Assembly: GCA_002293005.1 (NCBI GenBank)
Contig: DBCJ01000125.1
Span: forward strand, 1 to 15,746
DNA length: 15,746 nt
Source of the DNA: Ignavibacteria bacterium UBA961
GTDB taxonomy: Bacteria > Bacteroidota > Ignavibacteria > Kapaibacteriales > UBA961
Direction of reading: 5' to 3'
Shown: piece after piece, positions 8,628 through 15,746 of the stretch
Position numbering within the stretch: position 1 is the stretch's first letter
Layout of the letters: each line of letters opens with the position of its first letter
Translations under genes and position numbers: made by a program
The notes under the pieces: model-generated
Told to the model about the DNA's origin: nothing
The model's database searches: none
Seen by the model: the letters and a program-made list of their open reading frames with translations, nothing else

Positions 8628-8649
8628 TGCCCTGTAAGGGCATTATAAT
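8628..8649 (+). promoter_or_regulatory. Perfect inverted repeat next to a TATAAT box in the ftsK/nitroreductase divergent region
   Basis: TGCCCT-GTA-AGGGCA (8628-8642) is a perfect dyad with 6-bp arms and a 3-bp centre. It is followed after one base by a perfect TATAAT (8644-8649). The best -35 candidate at a 17-bp spacing (8621-8626, TGCTTA) is poor, as expected of an activated or regulated promoter, though the TATAAT may also be chance. The dyad would be placed to act as an operator for the rightward unit. If the small ORF starts at 8609 the dyad is inside coding sequence instead. Confidence 0.3.
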
Positions 8650-8662
8650 TATATCAAAAACT

Positions 8663-8782
8663 ATGCCTCATTTAATCAGTATTCAAGAGAATAATGCCGA
8701 TTTTTCTTGTTTTGGAACTTTAGAAGAGAAAAATAACTTAAGCGACTATGTTTTTATGAATATTTCTAAAAGATTGCCATGA
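8663..8782 (+). CDS. Possible small ORF (39 codons, or 57 from an upstream ATG) coupled to the nitroreductase gene
   Basis: An ATG at 8663 opens a 39-residue frame beginning MPHLISIQENN and ending SDYVFMNISKRLP. Its TGA (8780-8782) overlaps the nitroreductase ATG (8779-8781) as ATGA, the classic stop-start coupling seen in operons. The same frame stays open upstream to an ATG at 8609, giving 57 residues with an N-terminus MKVCCLLPCKG that has three cysteines. I recognise no family. There is no Shine-Dalgarno sequence. It could be a genuine small protein, a leader peptide coupling translation, or a chance open frame in AT-rich DNA; the ATGA junction is the main argument in its favour. Confidence 0.3.
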   Translation: MPHLISIQENNADFSCFGTLEEKNNLSDYVFMNISKRLP

Positions 8783-9357
8783 TCAAGATTGCACCAAAAG
8801 AGACAGGAATTCATGATTTATTGCGCAAAAGATGGAGCGCGAGATCATTCTCTGAGGCAATGATTGGTGATGATGAATTGATGAATTTGTTCAAGGCAGC
8901 TTCATGGGCATCCAGTAGCATGAATGAACAACCCTGGAGATTTGTATATGCAAAGAGGGGAAGCGAGGTATATGAACAAATCCTTTCCACTCTGATGCCC
9001 GGAAATGCCATTTGGGCTGGCAAAGCACCCATTCTATTGGCTGTTTTTGCAAAGAATTCTTTTGATGATGGAAATGTTAATCTTCATGCATGGCATGATG
9101 TGGGTGCAGCTTGTACCAAACTACTGTTGCAAGGTGCTGAGCTTGGTATCTTTGGTCATCAAATGGGTGGATTTGACAGAGAAAAAGCTAAAAATATATT
9201 TCAATATCCGGGTTCATTGGATATAGTATCCATTTTAGCATTGGGATATTTGGGTGAAGCCGATGACCTGGAAGAGCCTTTCAAAAGTCGTGAATTAACA
9301 CCAAGAACGAGAAAATCCCCTGAAGAAATTGCATTTACATCATTTTCGGATCTGTGA
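8779..9357 (+). CDS. Nitroreductase-family FMN oxidoreductase
   Basis: Probable FMN-dependent NAD(P)H oxidoreductase, cytoplasmic and normally a homodimer. The physiological substrate cannot be read from sequence; family members reduce nitro compounds, quinones or flavins. The 192-aa length fits the compact subgroup. FMN-phosphate binding residues lie in KRWSARSF (17-24), with the conserved NEQPWRF at 49-55 forming the family hallmark next to ASWASSSM. HAWHDVGAACTKLLLQG (103-119) is the core helix, and IFGHQMGGFD (124-133) with LALGYLGE (153-160) complete the fold. It may be cotranslated with the small upstream ORF. It faces acs tail to tail with a single base between the two stop codons, so neither gene has room for its own terminator. 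Confidence 0.88.
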   Translation: MIKIAPKETGIHDLLRKRWSARSFSEAMIGDDELMNLFKAASWASSSMNEQPWRFVYAKRGSEVYEQILSTLMPGNAIWAGKAPILLAVFAKNSFDDGNVNLHAWHDVGAACTKLLLQGAELGIFGHQMGGFDREKAKNIFQYPGSLDIVSILALGYLGEADDLEEPFKSRELTPRTRKSPEEIAFTSFSDL

Positions 9358-9358
9358 T

Positions 9359-11376
<2,018 letters not shown>

Positions 11377-11395
11377 AATATTGAATTGTCGAGTT

Positions 11396-11866
11396 TCAAG
11401 CTAACTTTTTCATGAGTGAAATCATTTCAATTGCAGCCACTGCTGATTCAGCACCTTTATTTCCTGCTTTTGTTCCCGCTCTTTCGATAGCTTGTTCGAT
11501 TGTATCAGTTGTCAAAACACCGAAAATACAAGGAATTCCTGTATCGAGTCCAACTTGAGCCACACCTTTTGACACCTCAGATGCCACATAATCAAAATGT
11601 GGTGTTGCACCGCGGATGACAGCTCCAAGAGTGATCACGGCATCATATTTACCGGACTTTGCAAGTGATTGAGTGACAAGTGGGATTTCATAGCAACCCG
11701 GACAATATGTCAGTGTCACTGTAGATTCTTCCACGCCATGTCTATTCAATGCATCCAATGCTCCTTGAATCAGGCTATTAACAATAAAACCATTCCAGCG
11801 AGCTGCGACTATTGCAATTTTTGCATTCTGGACATCAAAATGTCCTTCGATGATTGTAGCTTTCAT
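11396..11866 (-). CDS. ribH: 6,7-dimethyl-8-ribityllumazine synthase
   Basis: Joins 5-amino-6-ribitylaminouracil and dihydroxybutanone phosphate to form lumazine, the penultimate step of riboflavin synthesis; in most bacteria it assembles as a 60-mer or pentamer. The 156-aa length is typical. Substrate-site motifs are all present: AARWN at 21-25 (aromatic Trp24 stacking on the pyrimidine), GCYEIPL at 57-63, [15 protein letters not shown] at 80-94 with the catalytic His90, [12 protein letters not shown] at 115-126 and the phosphate-binding Arg129 in [11 protein letters not shown]. The gene starts 12 bp after the PHP phosphoesterase stop and ends the cluster at the terminator. No other rib gene and no FMN riboswitch is visible here, so riboflavin genes appear dispersed in this genome. 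Confidence 0.96.
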   Translation of the reverse strand: MKATIIEGHFDVQNAKIAIVAARWNGFIVNSLIQGALDALNRHGVEESTVTLTYCPGCYEIPLVTQSLAKSGKYDAVITLGAVIRGATPHFDYVASEVSKGVAQVGLDTGIPCIFGVLTTDTIEQAIERAGTKAGNKGAESAVAAIEMISLMKKLA

Positions 11867-11878
11867 TTCTAAATTATA

Positions 11879-12706
11879 TCAATGTTTTAAATAGGATTGA
11901 ATGGCATCAATGGCGCTTGTACTGACTGTAAATTTCCCAAAGTTGGTTTCATCGTATTCTCGACTTCCATGAAAATCAGAACCGCCTGTCCAAAGCAAGC
12001 AATATTGATCTATGATTGAGCGATAATACTGCTGAGTTTCATAGGAATGTGATGGATGAACGGCTTCTATGCCATCCAATCCCTGCTTGATGAAACGAGA
12101 GAGCACTTGTTGAGGAAGATATCGTCCGGGATGTGCCAATACAGCAACACCACCTGCTTCATTGATAATTTTTATGCCTAATTCAACAGGGAAGTTCCAT
12201 TTTGGTTCATAAGCAGGCTTGCCGAAGCTAAGATATTTGTCAAATGCAGATTTCAGGTCATTTATATATGACTTGTCAATCATTACTGATGCAATGTGTG
12301 GTCTTGCAACGGGAGCTTTTCCGGCCTTTTGCAAAACATCGTCCATTGTGATCGACATATTCGCATTATTGAGTTTCTTCACAATGCGTTCAGCTCTCTT
12401 TGCTCTTTCATGCTTGAACATGGTCAAATAATGATTCAATTGTGGATTATCGGGATCGGTGAAAAATCCAAGTAAATGATAATCTCTTCCTTGTTCATAA
12501 CAACTCAATTCCAAACCGGGTATCAATTGGATGCCAATGGAATTTGCATATTCTATACCATGGATATATCCTTGCATGGTATCATGATCAGTGATAGCCA
12601 ATGAATGCAGACCTACACTCTTGGCTTTATCCAAAAGTTGCTCCGGAGAAAGAATTCCATCAGAGTATGTGGTATGTGTATGTAAATCTGCGATTAATGA
12701 CATCAT
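11879..12706 (-). CDS. PHP-domain metal-dependent phosphoesterase (RNase AM/YciV-like)
   Basis: Hydrolase of the polymerase-and-histidinol-phosphatase (PHP) superfamily, 275 aa. The metal-binding motifs run in the standard order: DLHTHTTYSDG at 7-17 (His9, His11, Asp16), ITDHDT at 38-43, PGLELS at 63-68, YHLLG at 76-80, ARPHIA at 134-139, LAHPGRY at 190-196 and GGSDFHG at 241-247. The middle part (about 95-170, KHERAKRAERIVKKLN, then KYLSFGKPAYEP) is the inserted subdomain of the E. coli YciV (RNase AM) and AMP-phosphatase subgroup, so a 5'-end exonuclease or 3',5'-bisphosphonucleotide phosphatase role is likely. The first ATG overlaps the proS stop as ATGA, and a second ATG follows at once, so the exact start may be either. 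Histidinol-phosphatase is less likely given the insert. Confidence 0.85.
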   Translation of the reverse strand: MMSLIADLHTHTTYSDGILSPEQLLDKAKSVGLHSLAITDHDTMQGYIHGIEYANSIGIQLIPGLELSCYEQGRDYHLLGFFTDPDNPQLNHYLTMFKHERAKRAERIVKKLNNANMSITMDDVLQKAGKAPVARPHIASVMIDKSYINDLKSAFDKYLSFGKPAYEPKWNFPVELGIKIINEAGGVAVLAHPGRYLPQQVLSRFIKQGLDGIEAVHPSHSYETQQYYRSIIDQYCLLWTGGSDFHGSREYDETNFGKFTVSTSAIDAIQSYLKH

Positions 12707-14436
12707 TGTCCCATTATGTTCATTTGCAATTGAATTGCGTTCACAACAGTTGATACCATTGTATCATCCAAGGAAATCGCAATTGACAAGCGCTCATGTG
12801 TTTTTCTGATTTTAAGTTCGAATTGACCTTGTTGCAAGCCCTTTTCACCAACAATCAATTGATAGGGAAGTCCAATCAAATCTGCATCATTGAACTTGAT
12901 TCCGGGTGATACATCACGATCGTCAAATAGTACATCTATCCCTTTTTGTTCCAATGCATCGTGAATTGCTTTACATGCCTTTACAGCTTCTTCGGATTTA
13001 TGCAATCCAAGACCAATCAAATGCACTGTATATGGGGCAATTGATACTGGCCATGCAATCCCTTTTTCATCATGGTGTTGTTCAATCGCACATGCAATTA
13101 TGCGCTCAAGTCCGATTCCATAAGAACCCATGATGATTGGTTGTTCTTTTCCATATTCATCAAGGAACACTGCATTTAATGCTTCGGAATATTTTGTTCC
13201 CAATTTGAATATATGCCCAACCTCAATTGCATTTACGATTCGGAGTGGATTTCCACCCGAAATGCATGGTTCGCCTTCGAGCACTGTTCTAAAATCGGCA
13301 AAAGCAGAAATAGTGCAATCTCTGTCAAGATCGATATTTTTCAAATGAAAACCATCTTTGTTTGCACCGCTTACAAGGCCATTCGCATGTTCAAGCAATA
13401 AATCACCAAGAATCGTAATTTCTGATGAAAGCCCTATCGGACCAATTGAACCAGTATGTGCTCCGGTTAGCTCGAACAATTCTTCAGGTTCCGCCGGACG
13501 ACATTGAATGGCTTTTACATAATTCTGAAACTTGGCTTCATTCAATTGATCATTTCCACGCATCAAAATGAGATAGGCTTTGGAATCTGCGATATAAACC
13601 ACTGATTTTGCGCATCGATTCACATCAAGTCCAAATCCTATTACAAGTTCATCTATCGTCTTTGCTCCGGGCGTTGGGAATTCTTCAATGGAATTGGTAT
13701 TGTCTATTCTTCCAATTGGTTTCACAGCACTTACCGCAACTTCAATATTAGCTGAATATCCAGATATTTCATCAATTGCACATGTATCTTCGCCATAGGG
13801 TGATTCCACCATGAACTCTTGTGAAGCACTTCCACCCATTGCGCCGGAAGAAGCTCCAACAACAAAGAATTTCAACCCACAACGCTGATAGATGTTTCGA
13901 TAAGCGATTGCATGTAAGTCATAACTCTTATCAAGACCCTCTCTTGAATTATCGAGAGAATAAGCATCTTTCATGGTGAATTGTCTGCCACGTAAAACGC
14001 CTGATTTCGGTCTCGGTTCATTGCGAAACTTTGTTTGAATCTGATACCAGATTTGTGGCATGTCACGATATGATTTGATATGCTGTCTGGCATGATATGT
14101 CATGATTTCTTCATGAGTCGGTGCAAGTATCAAACCATCGCGATTCTTGATATGGAACATCACATCACCCATCGCTTCAACACGACCAGTTTGTTCCCAA
14201 ATATCAATAGGATTCAAAGCGGGAAGATGAAATTCTTGTCCGCCAATCGCATCCATTTCTTCACGAATGATTTGTTGTACTTTTTTAAGTGATCTATATC
14301 CCAAAGGGAGCTGAGAAAAAATACCTGCGCCTAGTTGTCTGATGAGACCGGCACGCATCATGAGAATATGCGATGGAATTTGCGCCTCTGCAGGCGCTTC
14401 TTTCAATGTTGGTATGAAAATCTTTGACTGATGCAT
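12703..14436 (-). CDS. proS: Prolyl-tRNA synthetase, bacterial type with editing domain
   Basis: Charges tRNA-Pro with proline; cytoplasmic class II synthetase, 577 aa, the length of the bacterial (long) form. Motif 1 region QLGAGIFSQLPLG is at 34-46. Amino-acid and ATP binding residues include PTHEE at 106-110 and motif 2 TKFRNEPRPKSGVLRGRQF at 135-153. The inserted editing domain (INS, YbaK-like) lies at about 225-395, with Lys277 near the position of the E. coli editing lysine and GLVSGANKDGFH at 353-364 for clearing mischarged Ala-tRNA. Motif 3 GSYGIGLERI is at 437-446 and the anticodon-binding domain starts near 465. The long form differs from the short archaeal-type ProRS that, from memory, many Bacteroidia carry. 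It is first of a leftward cluster and diverges from the cytochrome-porin candidate. Confidence 0.97.
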   Translation of the reverse strand: MHQSKIFIPTLKEAPAEAQIPSHILMMRAGLIRQLGAGIFSQLPLGYRSLKKVQQIIREEMDAIGGQEFHLPALNPIDIWEQTGRVEAMGDVMFHIKNRDGLILAPTHEEIMTYHARQHIKSYRDMPQIWYQIQTKFRNEPRPKSGVLRGRQFTMKDAYSLDNSREGLDKSYDLHAIAYRNIYQRCGLKFFVVGASSGAMGGSASQEFMVESPYGEDTCAIDEISGYSANIEVAVSAVKPIGRIDNTNSIEEFPTPGAKTIDELVIGFGLDVNRCAKSVVYIADSKAYLILMRGNDQLNEAKFQNYVKAIQCRPAEPEELFELTGAHTGSIGPIGLSSEITILGDLLLEHANGLVSGANKDGFHLKNIDLDRDCTISAFADFRTVLEGEPCISGGNPLRIVNAIEVGHIFKLGTKYSEALNAVFLDEYGKEQPIIMGSYGIGLERIIACAIEQHHDEKGIAWPVSIAPYTVHLIGLGLHKSEEAVKACKAIHDALEQKGIDVLFDDRDVSPGIKFNDADLIGLPYQLIVGEKGLQQGQFELKIRKTHERLSIAISLDDTMVSTVVNAIQLQMNIMGQ

Positions 14437-14471
14437 GACTGTAAATCTGTCGAAACAATGGTATGGTTTAA

Positions 14472-14494
14472 CCCAAAATATACGATATTTAAGG
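14472..14494. promoter_or_regulatory. Imperfect dyad in the proS / cytochrome-porin divergent region
   Basis: AAATAT-ACG-ATATTT (14476-14490) is a perfect inverted repeat with 6-bp arms around 3 bp. It is flanked after two mismatched pairs by CC (14472-14473) and GG (14493-14494). It lies 36-58 bp before the proS ATG and about 47 bp upstream of the -35 box proposed for the rightward gene. Its position suits a regulator binding site, but AT-rich dyads arise by chance. Confidence 0.25.
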
Positions 14495-14540
14495 GAATCT
14501 TCGGGGATAAAGTCTCCTTATATTCAAATTCTTTGCCTTA

Positions 14541-14569
14541 TTGCAAGCATAGTCCCCAAGAATTGTAAT
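14541..14569 (+). promoter_or_regulatory. Putative sigma-70-type promoter of the cytochrome-porin gene
   Basis: TTGCAA (14541-14546) and TGTAAT (14564-14569) are separated by 17 bp, the optimal spacing. The -35 matches TTGACA at 4 of 6 positions and the -10 matches TATAAT at 5 of 6. Transcription would start near 14576, leaving about a 30-nt leader before the ATG at 14607. No Shine-Dalgarno sequence is clear in that leader. Confidence 0.4.
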
Positions 14570-14606
14570 GATTCTTCTTTTCGGCTCATCATAAGTGACT
14601 TGAAAT

Positions 14607-15746
14607 ATGAAACAGTTGATTCTCATTGTGATTATATCATTTTTCTTTGTTTTAGATATACTTGCTCTCCCACAGATGAGTTTACTATCAGGTAATCGTT
14701 GTTCGAGCTGTCATGTGAATCAACAGGGAGGAGGAACACGCAATGATCTTGGTTGGTATACATATCGTGATGTTTCAGCATTGCAACCGGCAAAAGGCAT
14801 AATGGAAGACTTTTGGGGAATTCAAGATACTCTAAGAGAATGGATCGGTGCTAAATCCAATATTGGTTTCGACATGAGATTTCAATATATCAGGTCAAGA
14901 AATCCTGGGAGTGAAGCATCATTTTTTCCTATGCAATTTTCAATATATGGACATCATCAATTCACTCAGTGGCTTGGCATAGAAGGGGCCTATAATGTGG
15001 GTCCAATCCGCTATAAAGGTCAACAGTCATGGTCGGGATCAGTATTATTGCAACCCGGAATTGATCTTCCACAAGTTAGAATCGGGATGTTTCAACCAAC
15101 GATTGGTATAAAGAATGATGATCATACAACACTCAATAGACAGATAGCGGCTGACTGGTTAACCCCTGAAATATTAACACCTTATAGTCAGATGTCTCTC
15201 ATTGCTCCACATTTTGCCAGTCCGGGAATAGAATTGGGATATGAAGGATTGCATTGGTTGAGCGTTCATGCAGGTGTATTTTCCAATGCAATACTCAATC
15301 AAAATGCAGTGACTCATAACACTTCAGGTTCATTGGCTTTTACATCAAGAATCATGTTTTGGCCAAGATTCTTTGAAAATTCGCTGAATACATATATTGG
15401 CGCATCAATCTTAGTCAATGGGGAAATGTCTATCACGCAATTTATGCTTGGAGTCGGCCTGACAGATCGATTGTCATTAAATATGGAATCGACATTATCA
15501 AATATTTCGCATGATCGAAGTATTGAACCGCGAAATATAAGTTTCAGACCTGGCGAATCGAGAACTGTTTCAGCAGAACTCATGTATCAGATTGAACCTT
15601 GGTTACTACCATATATTCGATCAGAATATGCTGAATTGAATCAAGATGCAAATATCCAGTCAACAATAATCAGACAATTCATCATTGGGGCACAGATGTT
15701 TTTATTGCCAAATGTTGAATTCAGACCCGAGTATAGAATCTTTGAC
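14607..15746 (+). CDS. Cyc2-like fused monoheme cytochrome-porin (outer membrane), 3' end beyond the window
   Basis: Open for 380 codons to the right edge without a stop, so the C-terminus is missing. Residues 1-20 are a signal peptide (MKQ, hydrophobic run, cut likely after ILA). Then LPQMSLLSGNRCSSCHVN (21-38) contains one CxxCH heme c site: Cys32, Cys35, His36. This is followed by a glycine-rich QQGGGTRNDLGW and, from about residue 75, by alternating amphipathic strands joined by turns (for example FDMRFQYIRS, FSIYGHHQFTQWLGIEG, LGVGLTDRLSLNMES, SAELMYQIEPWLLPYI), the pattern of an outer-membrane beta-barrel. A single heme just after the signal peptide, fused to a barrel, is the layout of Cyc2, the outer-membrane Fe(II) oxidase; the Pro-x-x-Ser/Ala-x-x-x-Gly-x-x-C lead-in to the heme also resembles Cyc2 as I recall it. 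Whether it oxidises iron, exports electrons or serves another role is not known. A plain porin with a heme-bearing plug is the alternative. Confidence 0.7.
   Translation, partial: MKQLILIVIISFFFVLDILALPQMSLLSGNRCSSCHVNQQGGGTRNDLGWYTYRDVSALQPAKGIMEDFWGIQDTLREWIGAKSNIGFDMRFQYIRSRNPGSEASFFPMQFSIYGHHQFTQWLGIEGAYNVGPIRYKGQQSWSGSVLLQPGIDLPQVRIGMFQPTIGIKNDDHTTLNRQIAADWLTPEILTPYSQMSLIAPHFASPGIELGYEGLHWLSVHAGVFSNAILNQNAVTHNTSGSLAFTSRIMFWPRFFENSLNTYIGASILVNGEMSITQFMLGVGLTDRLSLNMESTLSNISHDRSIEPRNISFRPGESRTVSAELMYQIEPWLLPYIRSEYAELNQDANIQSTIIRQFIIGAQMFLLPNVEFRPEYRIFD

Noticed and set aside
8627..8649. TTGCCC as the -35 box for TATAAT at 8644
   Set aside because: The spacer is only 11 bp. The bases are better read as part of the palindrome.
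11396..11866. FMN riboswitch or riboflavin operon around ribH
   Set aside because: Only 12 bp separate ribH from the upstream gene, leaving no space for an RFN element, and no other rib gene is present in the window.
14489..14522. Possible intrinsic terminator with GGGGA/TCTCC arms near 14505-14519
   Set aside because: The stem is only 5 bp with a wobble pair, and no T-tract follows on either strand; it also sits between divergent starts where no terminator is needed.
14435..14695. Rightward 86-codon frame starting at the proS start region
   Set aside because: It overlaps the signal-peptide coding part of the cytochrome-porin gene in another frame, covers the divergent promoter region, and its translation shows no domain or signal. 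The longer frame from 14607 explains the DNA better.

Overview
The window is an AT-rich bacterial chromosome segment, densely packed and mostly housekeeping. It carries the genes of an outer-membrane, LPS-making (KDO-containing) bacterium: kdsA, an LptC-type lipoprotein, a beta-barrel protein at the right edge, and a secreted S8 protease whose C-terminus resembles a type IX secretion (T9SS) sorting domain. Almost no start codon has a visible Shine-Dalgarno sequence (ftsK is the clear exception). Together these traits suggest the FCB superphylum (Bacteroidota / Chlorobiota / Ignavibacteriota / Kapaibacteriota-like lineages). This placement is inference from gene content, not from a phylogenetic marker. 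No rRNA, tRNA, CRISPR array, IS element or phage gene is visible.

Layout from left to right. A few N-terminal codons of a possible leftward gene lie at the left edge (1-53). A rightward pair follows: secreted subtilisin-like protease (128-2182) and short-chain dehydrogenase (2185-2922). These converge, with a 4-bp overlap, on a leftward cluster read from 8575 to 2919: ftsK, kdsA, lptC-like, adenine deaminase (gaps of 6 bp, a 23-bp overlap, then 1 bp). Divergent from ftsK is a rightward unit of a possible 39-57-codon small ORF joined by ATGA to a nitroreductase-family flavoprotein (8779-9357). This meets, tail to tail with one base between, the leftward acetyl-CoA synthetase gene (9359-11311). 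Upstream of acs is a second leftward cluster, proS, PHP phosphoesterase, ribH (14436 to 11396), closed by a strong intrinsic terminator at 11348-11376.

Divergent from proS, and running off the right edge, is the most interesting gene: 380 codons (14607-15746) encoding a signal peptide, one CxxCH heme-attachment motif at residues 32-36 and then a long beta-strand-rich outer-membrane-barrel-like region. The layout matches Cyc2-type fused monoheme cytochrome-porins, which carry electrons across the outer membrane in Fe(II) oxidisers. The similarity is one of architecture and of the short motif around the heme, so the assignment is provisional.

Functionally, the ftsK cluster ties chromosome segregation and division to outer-membrane LPS synthesis and export. 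The proS cluster groups translation, nucleotide or RNA turnover and riboflavin synthesis. Acs provides acetyl-CoA from acetate. The cytochrome-porin candidate is the only gene here pointing to an unusual, possibly extracellular, electron-transfer metabolism.
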